A stretch of 38,829 nt of DNA from Pandoraea sp. PE-S2T-3 (GCF_002179965.1 NZ_NGUQ01000010.1:1-38829); one strand, 5' to 3'; counted from the stretch's first letter, positions 27,387-35,205 are shown. A program made the numbers and translations. The notes: generated by a model not told the origin, from the letters alone.

Positions 27387-27881
27387 TTATCTGCGCTTGC
27401 CGTCGGGCGACGGCAGCGCGGCGAGATCCTCGCTCAGTTGCGCGCGCAGCGTCGAGATCGCCGCGTTCGTGTCGGACGGCTTCAGTTCTTCACGCGCGAT
27501 GGCTTCGCGCAAATGGTGACGCAGCAGCGGATCGCGCGTTTGCGTCAACGTCTCGCGATAGAACGGCAATACGTTTTCGGGATGTCCGCCAACGCGATAC
27601 AGATGGGCGATTTCGTCGATAGTACGCATGGCGCCAAACGCGGGACCGCCCGGCGCACGAGGACCCATCGGACCCGGGCCGCGAGGGCCGCCGGGGCCCT
27701 GCGGCCCGGCACCCGGTGGCGGCATGTCGTTGCCTTGCGGGCCGTTCAGCGCGAGGACGATTTGCGGGGGCAAATCTGAGGTGTTGGCCGGCGCGGCGTG
27801 AGCGGCAGTGGTGGCCGTTGCCGCTAACGCCATCGTCATGGCAACAACACCCGTGAGATGGCGGATGGTGATCTTCATCAT
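27387..27881 (-). CDS. Exported protein with a Gly/Pro-rich linker, unknown function
   Basis: From the ATG at 27881 (GGAG five bases upstream) the product has 164 residues. It carries a clear signal peptide, MMKITIRHLTGVVAMTMALA with cleavage near AHA/AP (about residue 29). A Gly/Pro-rich segment follows (about residues 47-83, with GPQGPGGPRGPGPMGPRAPG), then a charged helical C-terminal part (DEIAHLYRVGGHPENVLPFY onwards). It should be periplasmic. No domain was recognised, although the C-terminal part could be a small helical bundle. A second ATG one codon later is equally possible, and the longer upstream frame has no ribosome binding site. Confidence 0.78.
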   Translation of the reverse strand: MMKITIRHLTGVVAMTMALAATATTAAHAAPANTSDLPPQIVLALNGPQGNDMPPPGAGPQGPGGPRGPGPMGPRAPGGPAFGAMRTIDEIAHLYRVGGHPENVLPFYRETLTQTRDPLLRHHLREAIAREELKPSDTNAAISTLRAQLSEDLAALPSPDGKRR

Positions 27882-28066
27882 TTGGACTCCGTAGCAAAGA
27901 CGTGCGCTGAGATATCGAACGCATGCACCAAGCGTATCGCGCGAATCGCTGCGCACCGGTCGGTGGTAACCGTGTGTAAGGTGTAATGTGTGGAGCGATG
28001 CAGGCTGGCAGCCGCGTGGAGAATTCGTGCCGCATGCTGCCGTGGATCTCTGAGAAGGAGCGCTAC

Positions 28067-28474
28067 ATGACTACCGAATTCGTTCGCCCGGTTGCCGTCA
28101 CGTCGCTGCGCAGCCCGGTGGATTTTTATGCGACGCTCGCGCGCGTGATCGACACACTCAAGCAGCACGGCATGACGATCTTTGCAGACATCGATCAGAG
28201 TGCTGCCGCTGCGTCAGCGGGCCTGTCGCTGCGACCGACGCGACTGGTGTTGTTCGGTAACCCGAAAGGCGGTACGCCGGTCATGGCGGCCAACCCGCAT
28301 GCCGGGCTGGAGTTGCCGCTCAAGGTGATGGTCTGGGCGGCTTCCGCCGACGAGGTGCGAGTGGATTTCCTGAACCCCGGGCCCGCGCTGAGTGCCTTGT
28401 ACGGTATCGACGCCGCACAAGTGGCGGGCTTCGGTGGTGTCGCAAAGTTGCTTGAGGCTGCGCTCAAGGCGTGA
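28067..28474 (+). CDS. DUF302 family protein
   Basis: The 135-residue product matches the DUF302 family, small alpha/beta proteins of unknown function. It contains HGMTIFADIDQSAAA, RPTRLVLFGNPKGGTPVMAA and LELPLKVMVWAASADEVRVD, the pattern typical of that family. The frame is open from 27986, but GAAGGAG six bases before the ATG at 28067 decides the start. It stands alone, divergent from the exported Gly/Pro-rich protein. Confidence 0.87.
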   Translation: MTTEFVRPVAVTSLRSPVDFYATLARVIDTLKQHGMTIFADIDQSAAAASAGLSLRPTRLVLFGNPKGGTPVMAANPHAGLELPLKVMVWAASADEVRVDFLNPGPALSALYGIDAAQVAGFGGVAKLLEAALKA

Positions 28475-28777
28475 CCCGGCGTCATGCCGGTGGTGCATGG
28501 GTTCGGCGGCTGAAACGGCGGGCGAGGGGCGCCACGTCGCGATCGGGCGCGATGGGCCCCGGCTCAACGCCGGGACGCGCATGGGTGCTCGCCGAGCCTT
28601 ATGTGACGGGCGTGGGCACGCCCGGTGCGCATCACGAAAAGTGCCTATACTGATCCGGCCTTTCTGCGCGCGACAGCCGCGGCCAGACGCGGCCGTTCCC
28701 CACGGCTGCCGGTGGGCCGGTCGGTCGGCGGGTCGCGAGCGCAGGCTTTCCCCCCTTTTTCGTGAGGAGTCACTCCC
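28475..28777 (+). other. Intergenic region before the dienelactone hydrolase gene
   Basis: 303 bp without a credible gene. TATACT at 28646-28651 is a good -10 hexamer, but the matching -35 position (CGGTGC) is poor, so a promoter here is only a possibility. GAGGAG at 28764-28769 is the ribosome binding site of the next gene. Confidence 0.4.
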
Positions 28778-29488
28778 GTGTCGAACAGTCAATGGATCCG
28801 CGTCGAAACCGTCGACGGCACTTTCGATGCCTACCTGGCATTGCCGCCGTCGGGCAAGACGGCTAACGCACCGGGCATCGTGCTGGTGCAAGAAATCTTC
28901 GGTGTGAACGAACACATTCGCGGTGTGGCCGACCAGTACGCGTCGGATGGCTACGTCGTGATCGCGCCGGACATCTTCTGGCGCGCCGCCCCGCGCGTCG
29001 AACTCGGCTATTCGGGCGACGACATGGCGCGCGCGATGGAGTTGCGCAAGTCGGTCGACGTGGAGAAGGCCGTCGCCGACGTCGGCGCCTGCGTCACGGC
29101 ACTGCGCGGCAAGCTCGACGCGGGCGCGAAAGTGGCGGCGGTCGGTTACTGCTTCGGCGGCTTGGTGTCGTATCTGGCCGCGGCGCGCGGTCTGGTCGAT
29201 GCCGCCGTGCCGTACTACGGCGGGGGCATTCACAACTATCTCGGCGAAGCCCCCAACCTCAACGTCCCGACGCAGTTCCACTACGGCGCGCTCGACAGCC
29301 ATATCACCCCGGATATCGTGACGGCGGTGACCGAGGCCGTGAAGTCACGTCCGAATACCGAAGTCTTCGTGTATCCGCAGGCCGACCACGGCTTCAACTG
29401 CTGGTCGCGCGGCTCGTACCACCAGCCGTCGGCGGCGCTTGCCCACGGCCGTTCGCTCGCATTCCTCTCGACGTGGCTGTCGAAGTAA
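28778..29488 (+). CDS. Dienelactone hydrolase family protein
   Basis: An alpha/beta hydrolase that uses a cysteine nucleophile. The 236-residue product starts with GTG eight bases after GAGGAG. It has the family triad Cys125 (VGYCFGGLVSY), Asp173 (GALDSHITPD) and His204 (QADHGFNCW), plus the conserved Glu39 in QEIFGVNEHIRG. It has no signal peptide, so it is cytoplasmic. True dienelactone hydrolases act in chloroaromatic ortho-cleavage, but no such genes are near, so the substrate remains open. It is followed by an intrinsic terminator. Confidence 0.93.
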   Translation: MSNSQWIRVETVDGTFDAYLALPPSGKTANAPGIVLVQEIFGVNEHIRGVADQYASDGYVVIAPDIFWRAAPRVELGYSGDDMARAMELRKSVDVEKAVADVGACVTALRGKLDAGAKVAAVGYCFGGLVSYLAAARGLVDAAVPYYGGGIHNYLGEAPNLNVPTQFHYGALDSHITPDIVTAVTEAVKSRPNTEVFVYPQADHGFNCWSRGSYHQPSAALAHGRSLAFLSTWLSK

Positions 29489-29507
29489 GCCGTTGCCAAC
29501 GCGATAC

Positions 29508-29541
29508 AAAAAAGCCCGCCCCAGTTTCCGGGCGGGCTTTT
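29508..29541 (+). terminator. Terminator after the dienelactone hydrolase gene
   Basis: GCCCGCCC (29514-29521) pairs with GGGCGGGC (29530-29537), preceded by six A and followed by four T. It lies 25 nt after the stop codon. Confidence 0.9.
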
Positions 29542-29558
29542 CATTGGCAGACTGTGCT

Positions 29559-29586
29559 AAAAAAGCCCGTCGCCGAAGCGACGGGC
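29559..29586 (-). terminator. Minus-strand terminator facing the dienelactone hydrolase terminator
   Basis: GCCCGTCGC (29565-29573) and GCGACGGGC (29578-29586) form a perfect 9-bp stem. On the minus strand the loop is TTCG and six T follow. It would end transcripts coming from the DUF4148 gene, nearly 200 nt past that gene's stop. A further 8-bp stem, CTGTGCGT/ACGCACAG, lies at 29593-29617. Confidence 0.88.
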
Positions 29587-29781
29587 AAAGTCCTGTGCGT
29601 TGAACCACTACGCACAGCGACAGGAGCCTGCGGTGATGCCGGGCTGGCTGAAACTTCCAGCGCCCGCCATACGAGACCGGAGAACACGCTGAACGTCGGG
29701 ACGATGCCGACGCGTCGTCATGCGCAGAACGCGCACCGCGCCGCAGTCCCCTGAGCGGGACGGGCGGCGCGGCAATTTAGC

Positions 29782-30090
29782 TTATGAACCGAAGTAGGTC
29801 GAACCGGCGCGTTGCGAGCCACCGACCGAACCCATGGTGACCGGGGCGCTGCTCGAGACCGGTTGGGCGCTCGGCGCTGCCTTCGGATAGACGCTGTCGT
29901 GTTGAACCACGAGGCCGGCCTTCTGGGCCTGGACCAGTTCTTCACGGACTTGGGCGCGGGTCAGAACGCTGGTTTGCGGGACCCACGAGAATTCCGAAGG
30001 ACCGTCGAAAGCGTCGCTGGCAAAGGCCGAACCGGCCGACACAGCAAGCATTGCGGAAACCAGAGCCGAGGTAATAAGAGTGCGCTTCAT
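29782..30090 (-). CDS. DUF4148 family small exported protein
   Basis: The 102-residue product has a signal peptide, MKRTLITSALVSAMLAVSAG, cut near AFA/SD (about residue 25). The mature part carries the DUF4148 core LTRAQVREELVQAQKAG and then a Ser/Pro-rich tail. These short periplasmic proteins are common and often multicopy in Burkholderiales; their function is unknown. GGAGA lies about eight bases before the ATG. An inverted repeat lies about 34 bp upstream. The 3' region is long, reaching a terminator at 29559-29586. Confidence 0.9.
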   Translation of the reverse strand: MKRTLITSALVSAMLAVSAGSAFASDAFDGPSEFSWVPQTSVLTRAQVREELVQAQKAGLVVQHDSVYPKAAPSAQPVSSSAPVTMGSVGGSQRAGSTYFGS

Positions 30091-30123
30091 GATGTTTTCT
30101 CCTGTCTTTTGAAGGGGGCGATG

Positions 30124-30147
30124 TGTAACTCATCGTCGACAGTTACA
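30124..30147. promoter_or_regulatory. Inverted repeat upstream of the DUF4148 gene
   Basis: TGTAACT (30124-30130) and AGTTACA (30141-30147) are perfect 7-bp arms separated by 10 bp, so the half-sites lie on the same face of the helix. It stands in the 149-bp gap between two divergent genes and could be an operator for either. On RNA it would also be a hairpin in the DUF4148 leader. Confidence 0.42.
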
Positions 30148-30239
30148 GTCTATTGATGCGCGATTCGACAATAAACACGACATTCGTCAAGCAACTCTTG
30201 TCAATTTAGAAATAATTGAAAACGACTGGGGAGACATCG

Positions 30240-30641
30240 ATGCTTTATCTGTGGATCAAGGCCGTACATCTGATTGCCGTGATTTTGTTGATTGCCGGGC
30301 TGGTGGCGATGTCGCTTGGTGGACGTCTGGCGCAGCCCGACTGGCGCCGCATCGCCCGGCAAGCCGACTATCGGCTGGCGTCGCCGGCGCTCATCGTCGT
30401 GTGGCTGAGCGGCCCGGCGCTGGCTGTCATGGCGAATTGGTGGAGCGCGCCATGGTTGATGGTCAAGCTGGTCTTCGTGCTGGTGATCTCGGCGCTGCAC
30501 GGGCGTCTTTCGGCCACGCTGCGCAGGCTGGAGCGCGACGGGGTAATGCAACCGTCGCCCTCGCTTTTTCAGCGGGCGCTGCCCATCACGCTGGTGTCGA
30601 TGGCCGTTATCGTCGTCATGGTCATCGTGAAGCCCTTCTGA
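30240..30641 (+). CDS. HemJ/CopD-like small integral membrane protein
   Basis: The 133-residue product starts MLYLWIKAVHLIAVILLIAG and has four hydrophobic segments (about residues 4-26, 49-70, 74-92 and 112-131). The WIKAVH start and the LMVKLVFVLVISALHGRLSA stretch resemble the HemJ/CopD-type membrane family, which includes protoporphyrinogen oxidase HemJ. True HemJ is a little longer and has its own conserved His and Lys pattern, so the exact role is uncertain. GGGGAG before the ATG at 30240 decides the start over an in-frame ATG at 30216. Confidence 0.78.
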   Translation: MLYLWIKAVHLIAVILLIAGLVAMSLGGRLAQPDWRRIARQADYRLASPALIVVWLSGPALAVMANWWSAPWLMVKLVFVLVISALHGRLSATLRRLERDGVMQPSPSLFQRALPITLVSMAVIVVMVIVKPF

Positions 30642-30754
30642 TCCAGATGACGCGGTAAGGCAATCGAGGCGGCCATCGAGGGCAATCGGCTTGGTGAGCG
30701 TGTGTCGGCGGTGTTACGCTGGCGTGGTCGCCTATAACGCCGAAAAATGGCCCG

Positions 30755-31546
30755 ATGCCGATCTCAAGTGCGGTAACCCTGGATGGTCCAGGTCACGACC
30801 GCCCCGTCGGCGCGCTGGCGAAAGATTATCCGGACGGTTTCATCGTGACGCCCCATAGCCACCGGCGTGCGCAATTGATGTTCGCGCGTGCCGGGATCAT
30901 GGAAGTGCGCACGGATACGTCGTTCTGGGTAATACCGCCGCAACGCGCGTTGTGGATTCCGGGGAACGTCTCGCATGAAGTGCGTATGCGGGGCAAAGTC
31001 GAAATGCGCACGATGTACGTCGACGTGGCGCGCTGCGGTCTGAGCGCCCCCGACACGCCGGTGGCCATCCGTGTCACCCCGTTGCTGCGCGAGCTGATTC
31101 TGCGCGCGATGGCACTCCCCAAGGACTGGATGGCCGACGGCAAGGACGGTCTGGTCATCGCCCTGCTGTTGCAGGAAATCGAGTGGAAGAGCGACACGCC
31201 GTTGCACTTGCAGGTGCCGGTCGACACCCGCCTGCGCAAGATTTTCGACGCCTATCTGGCCACGCCGGCCGACATGCGCAGCTTGCAGGATTGGGCGTCC
31301 GAGGTCGGCGCATCGAGCCGTACGCTGGAGCGCCGTTTCATGACGGAGTTCGGCTTGCCGTTTCGGGAATGGCGGCAACACATGCGACTGCTCGGCGCAT
31401 TGCCGCTGCTGGGGGCCGGGCGGCCCATCACGCAGGTGGCGCTCGAAGTCGGCTACGACACGCCGAGCGCTTTCTCCACGATGTTTCGCCGCCTTATGGG
31501 CGTGACGCCAAGCGAATACCTGACGCGCGGCCGGCACCCGGATTGA
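30755..31546 (+). CDS. AraC-family transcriptional regulator
   Basis: The 263-residue product has an N-terminal cupin-like sensor (about residues 20-100, with VTPHSHRRAQLMFARAGIME and RALWIPGNVSHEV). The C-terminal double helix-turn-helix includes LQDWASEVGASSRTLERRFM and ITQVALEVGYDTPSAFSTMF, ending MGVTPSEYLTR. This is the short cupin-AraC type. The start lacks a good Shine-Dalgarno, so the exact N-terminus is uncertain. Its 3' end overlaps that of the convergent HAD gene by 53 bp. The target is unknown. Confidence 0.9.
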   Translation: MPISSAVTLDGPGHDRPVGALAKDYPDGFIVTPHSHRRAQLMFARAGIMEVRTDTSFWVIPPQRALWIPGNVSHEVRMRGKVEMRTMYVDVARCGLSAPDTPVAIRVTPLLRELILRAMALPKDWMADGKDGLVIALLLQEIEWKSDTPLHLQVPVDTRLRKIFDAYLATPADMRSLQDWASEVGASSRTLERRFMTEFGLPFREWRQHMRLLGALPLLGAGRPITQVALEVGYDTPSAFSTMFRRLMGVTPSEYLTRGRHPD

Positions 31547-32216
31547 GCCAGTGCATGGCTTCCCACATATCGTCGTAGACCGGCACGCCCTCGGCGTAAA
31601 GCGGTGAGCGCTGACGCTTCGAGCCGATGCCGACGAAGTCGATGCCGAGCGTGCGCGCCACCTTCAGATCCCACATGCCGTCGCCAATCGACACGATCGC
31701 GCGCGGATTCGTGATGCCGTAACCCGCCTGCGCGCGCTTGATGGCCTCGCTCACCAACTGCTCGCGCGAACTGTATTCCGACGCGGTGATGAGCATGGCA
31801 TCGGTGTAGTCGATGGCGACCGAGCGCAGCTTGCGATGGCTGACCTGCCGGATGCCGCCGGTGGCGAACACCACGCCCCAGCGTGACCGGTGCGCCGCTT
31901 CGACAAAGGCGCGTGCGCCGGGGATCTCCGCCAGCCCGTGGGCGTTGAGCAGCGCCGTGAAGCGTTCGTCGATCTCATGCTCGAAGCGCGCGAGATCGTG
32001 CGGCTGCGGCAGCGCGCGGCCATTCTCGGCGTGCGCATGGATCAGAATCCCCGTATCGGTGTGATGCGGGTAGCTGCCCCAGTCGGTATTCAATGCCTCG
32101 AAGGCCAGCGACTCCATGGCGCCCAGCAGTGCGCGCTGGTGAATGCGCACCGAATCCGTGAGCGTGCCGTCGACATCGAGTACCAGAATGCTGTCTTTTT
32201 CGAAACTCGCCTGCAT
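31494..32216 (-). CDS. HAD-superfamily hydrolase
   Basis: A haloacid-dehalogenase-fold phosphatase. The 240-residue product has motif I DVDGTLTDS (residues 14-22, nucleophile Asp14), motif II at FATGGIRQVS, a motif III Lys/Arg region and motif IV IVSIGDGMWDLKVA. The helical cap between motifs I and II places it with phosphoglycolate-phosphatase-like members. No good ribosome binding site is visible before the ATG, but motif I is so close to the N-terminus that the start cannot be much further downstream. It overlaps the convergent AraC gene by 53 bp at the 3' end. Confidence 0.88.
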   Translation of the reverse strand: MQASFEKDSILVLDVDGTLTDSVRIHQRALLGAMESLAFEALNTDWGSYPHHTDTGILIHAHAENGRALPQPHDLARFEHEIDERFTALLNAHGLAEIPGARAFVEAAHRSRWGVVFATGGIRQVSHRKLRSVAIDYTDAMLITASEYSSREQLVSEAIKRAQAGYGITNPRAIVSIGDGMWDLKVARTLGIDFVGIGSKRQRSPLYAEGVPVYDDMWEAMHWLNPGAGRASGIRLASRP

Positions 32217-32375
32217 GGGGATATGGAAATAGGAGGAGAGGCGTCGTGACAGACGAAGTCTCGGAGTGTACGAATTCGCGGCATCAAATAAAACGCGCCG
32301 GGTGACACGGGATACGCCGTTTGCGACACCTTCGGCTACGGTATTTGACAGGGCGGGTGCGCATCAAGGGGGAAA

Positions 32376-32397
32376 GCCGCCCGGGCGGCGCTTTTTT
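32376..32397 (+). terminator. Orphan terminator-like palindrome
   Basis: The 14-nt palindrome GCCGCCCGGGCGGC (32376-32389) is followed by GC and six T on the plus strand. No plus-strand gene ends nearby: the closest is the AraC gene, 830 bp to the left. It may block read-through from that gene across the HAD gene or be chance. Confidence 0.4.
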
Positions 32398-32440
32398 ATG
32401 CCTTTTTTAGCGGCATCGCCCGGTTCCGGCGCGGTGGCCA

Positions 32441-33646
32441 TCAGCCCAATGAGACACGCCGGAACAGCATTTGCGTGCGCGACAGCCGTCTGGACCGGGG
32501 CTCGCAGGGCGGTTGCCGGACATCGGCATGTGAATTGCGGGCGGCCTGCTCCCGGGTTTTGCCGTACGCAAAGTCCCAGTAGCGTCGATGCCCCTCATGG
32601 AGCCTTTTCGACAGGGTGTGGACGAGATCGTCGCCCGCCGCCAGTTTCTGGATGTGAATGCGGCTGACGACGTAGTACTCGGGCACGTCGCCAAACAAGT
32701 GATCCAGATGCAGGCCGGTGTAGGTCATGGGGTCGTGCTGCACTGGCTCGATCGTGGCCTGCGTGCTCAGCGAGACGACGAAGGTACGGACGCCGCCTTG
32801 CCCCGGAATGCGGACGAACGCCCCCAACGTGGCTTCGTTGGTCAGTGCCTCGCCGGTCGGTACCGGCACGTCGCGATCGGGAATGCGCAGGAACAGGTTG
32901 TTCCGCTGAGCTTCCTGCGTGCCGCGTACGACGCGCTGGAAGCTCAGACGTGGCACTTCGATATACGCGCCGCTTTCGGCTAGCGCCTCGCGCAACTCCG
33001 GCGCCAGTGCACCGATGCGCTCGTGCAGGCGCTGCGCGATGGATTTGGCGGCGTACCGGCCCTGCGATTCGCTCGCGAAGCGGGCTTCGAAACCCGCGTC
33101 GAGGGTGTCTGCGTCGCGGCGGCTGGCGGAAAGCGCAGCTTGCATGCGCTCAGGCAGCGACTTCTCGCAGCCGCGTCGCATCAATTCGCTGACGCGAACA
33201 TATGTCCTTTCGCCCGCAGGCACGTCGAGCAGGCAATCGCCGCTGTCCATCCGGCTGCCAACGACGCAGACCGGCCGGACATGTGCCAGTTGTTCGGCCA
33301 GATACGCTGCGCGCGTGATCGGCGGACGTGACCAGTCGAAGGGCTGTGAGGGCGACGCGGTGCTTTTGGACCGGGATGCGGACGGCGGTGCGGTAGGGGA
33401 GGCAGAAGCGGCGGCAGATGCCGACGTCAAGGTCGACCTGAACGTAGGTGCTGCGGTTGGCGCGTAAGCCGGGACGCTGGCGCGCCGCATGGCAGTCGGT
33501 CTGGGTGGGGGCGATGGGCCGGCGCCGGAGGCCGGCGGGTGCTCGCCGGCGACAAACGCGTCGGCAAAATCGGAGGTAGGGGCCGTATTGATCGGCATCC
33601 CCGATGTGGCGGCCAATGCCGCCGTCAGCCATTTTTCAATGCGCAT
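32441..33646 (-). CDS. Unknown 401-residue protein with Ala/Pro/Ser-rich N-terminus
   Basis: The product is not recognised. Residues about 20-105 are low-complexity, rich in Ala, Pro, Ser and Thr, and look disordered. A structured part follows (about 106-370), with YAAKSIAQRLHERIGALAPE, YIEVPRLSFQRVVRG and GLHLDHLFGDVPEYYVVSRI. The C-terminus is basic and Arg-rich. The order of a disordered N-terminus then a helical domain is common in secreted effectors and toxins of Burkholderiales, but no toxin motif was found. The start has no clear Shine-Dalgarno, and an 11-bp hairpin lies 18 bp upstream. It lies downstream of, and in the same direction as, the MocR gene. Confidence 0.68.
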   Translation of the reverse strand: MRIEKWLTAALAATSGMPINTAPTSDFADAFVAGEHPPASGAGPSPPPRPTAMRRASVPAYAPTAAPTFRSTLTSASAAASASPTAPPSASRSKSTASPSQPFDWSRPPITRAAYLAEQLAHVRPVCVVGSRMDSGDCLLDVPAGERTYVRVSELMRRGCEKSLPERMQAALSASRRDADTLDAGFEARFASESQGRYAAKSIAQRLHERIGALAPELREALAESGAYIEVPRLSFQRVVRGTQEAQRNNLFLRIPDRDVPVPTGEALTNEATLGAFVRIPGQGGVRTFVVSLSTQATIEPVQHDPMTYTGLHLDHLFGDVPEYYVVSRIHIQKLAAGDDLVHTLSKRLHEGHRRYWDFAYGKTREQAARNSHADVRQPPCEPRSRRLSRTQMLFRRVSLG

Positions 33647-33663
33647 AAGGGGTCATTCCGGTC

Positions 33664-33690
33664 AGCACCACGGGCCTATCCCGTGGTGCT
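33664..33690 (-). other. Perfect 11-bp hairpin between the MocR gene and the 401-residue gene
   Basis: AGCACCACGGG (33664-33674) pairs perfectly with 33680-33690 around a 5-nt loop. Neither side has a T-run. It lies 85 bp after the MocR stop and 18 bp before the next ATG, so it could be a processing signal, a leader structure masking translation, or an imperfect terminator. Confidence 0.45.
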
Positions 33691-33774
33691 TCGCAGTGTT
33701 CCCATTCGCGCAGGTTGCGTTTGTCGGTTTCGGCGTAGCGCGTTGCGGTTTCTGGTGAACTCGACGCAGCGCGT

Positions 33775-35169
33775 CTAGACAATCGCCGTGTGCACGCTGG
33801 GCGGCGCTTCGCTCAGCAGCGATTTCAGTCTTTTGAGCGCGCTGGCGAGACGTTCGGGATCTCGTACACCGCCCAGCGAAATGCGGATGGCGTTGGGCGC
33901 GTCGGGCGTCAGGCAGAACGCGTCGGCGGGGGTCACCGCCAAGCCTTCGGCACGGGCTGCCATCGTCAATTCGCGCGCGGTCCATGGTGCGGGGAGCGAC
34001 TGCCACCGATGGATGCCCTGTTCAGGCGTCGCGCCAACGTCGCCCAGCACCTCGGCGGCGATGGTCTGGCGTTGCGCGGCGGCACTGCGCACACCGGCCA
34101 GGATACGGTCGGCCATGCCGTTGTGAATCCATTGGGTGGCCAGCCCGGTCATCAGCGGCGGCGCCATCAGGGCAAACGCATTCAGCGTGCCCAGAAATGC
34201 GTCGCGCCGGCGGGCGTCGGCGAGGCGCAGATAGGCCGTGCGCAAGCCAGGTGTGAGGCATTTCGACAGCGTTGCAATGTAATGCACACGGTGCGGTGCG
34301 AGACGCGCGAGCGGCGGCGGGGCCCGGTGGGCGAGGCGCCAGTACGGATCGTCTTCGATCACTGTCAGGTCGAGCGTCTCGGCAACGTTGAGCAGCTGGC
34401 GCCGGCGGGCCTCGGGCATGGTGCGTGCGGTCGGGTTTTGCAGCGTCGGATTCAGATAGACGACACGGGCCTTGTGCTCACGGGCGGCAGCGATGAGCGC
34501 GTCGGGCAGCATGCCGTCGTCGTCGGTCGCCACCGCAACGAGCTTGCGCTCCAGCGTGCGGGCGGCGCTGCGGATGCCCGGATACACGATCGGCTCGCAC
34601 AAAATGGTTTCGTCGCGCGCCGTCTCGGTGAGTATTAGCGCAGCCAGGGTGGCCTGTGCGCCCGGGCATACGGCCACCTGCGACGCGTCGAGCTCACCGA
34701 GCATGGGGGCCAGCCAGAGGGCGCCGGCCTGCCGGTCCGCAATGCCGCCATCGCCCAGTTGGTAAGCCATGAGCATGGATGCGTCGGTGTGCGTGAGCAC
34801 CTCGTCGATCCCTTGCTGGAGCAATTCTCCGAGGAAAAGATCGGACGGCGCGGGGGGAATGTTCATCCCCAGATCGAGCACCTGTTCGAAGGTCACACGG
34901 GGCGTGCTCACGAACGTGCCCAGCGGCCCGCGCCCCTCGATGGCGTTGCGCTCGCGGGCCCGGTTGTAGGCGCGCGTGACCGTGGTGAAGTCGATGCCAA
35001 GCCACGAGGCGAGCTCACGCTGCGCGGGCAACCGGTCACCGGGGCGCAGCCGGCCATCCGCGACGGCTTGCTCGATGAAGCTGGCCAAGCGCAGATAACG
35101 CGGGCCTTTGCCGGCCAACAGCGCGGGCTTCCAGAAGGTGGCGCGCAGGGTGTCGTGGGAGGCGTCCAT
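33775..35169 (-). CDS. MocR-family (GntR-aminotransferase) transcriptional regulator
   Basis: A fusion of a GntR winged helix to a class I aminotransferase fold; such proteins sense PLP-linked amino compounds. From the ATG at 35169 it has 464 residues. The DNA-binding part is at about 22-88 (RLRPGDRLPAQRELASWLGI, DFTTVTRAYNRARERNAIEG). The aminotransferase part has NPTLQNPTART, IEDDPYWRLA and the PLP lysine at about 303 in ATLSKCLTPGLR. The frame opens at 35307, but that region holds ATGCAG repeats expected of its own operator, and the homologous part starts near 35169. The target gene is unknown; the next gene downstream is the 401-residue protein. Confidence 0.9.
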   Translation of the reverse strand: MDASHDTLRATFWKPALLAGKGPRYLRLASFIEQAVADGRLRPGDRLPAQRELASWLGIDFTTVTRAYNRARERNAIEGRGPLGTFVSTPRVTFEQVLDLGMNIPPAPSDLFLGELLQQGIDEVLTHTDASMLMAYQLGDGGIADRQAGALWLAPMLGELDASQVAVCPGAQATLAALILTETARDETILCEPIVYPGIRSAARTLERKLVAVATDDDGMLPDALIAAAREHKARVVYLNPTLQNPTARTMPEARRRQLLNVAETLDLTVIEDDPYWRLAHRAPPPLARLAPHRVHYIATLSKCLTPGLRTAYLRLADARRRDAFLGTLNAFALMAPPLMTGLATQWIHNGMADRILAGVRSAAAQRQTIAAEVLGDVGATPEQGIHRWQSLPAPWTARELTMAARAEGLAVTPADAFCLTPDAPNAIRISLGGVRDPERLASALKRLKSLLSEAPPSVHTAIV

Positions 35170-35205
35170 GGCGGATGTCGGTAGAATGTATGGAGATTTT
35201 TCGCT

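Noticed and set aside
28646-28651. TATACT as the -10 of a dienelactone hydrolase promoter
   Set aside because: The -35 position at proper spacing is CGGTGC and there is no extended -10, so it was left as a remark on the intergenic region.
33790-34638. 282-codon frame antisense to the MocR gene
   Set aside because: Gly/Arg-rich shadow; MocR has its HTH and PLP lysine on the other strand.
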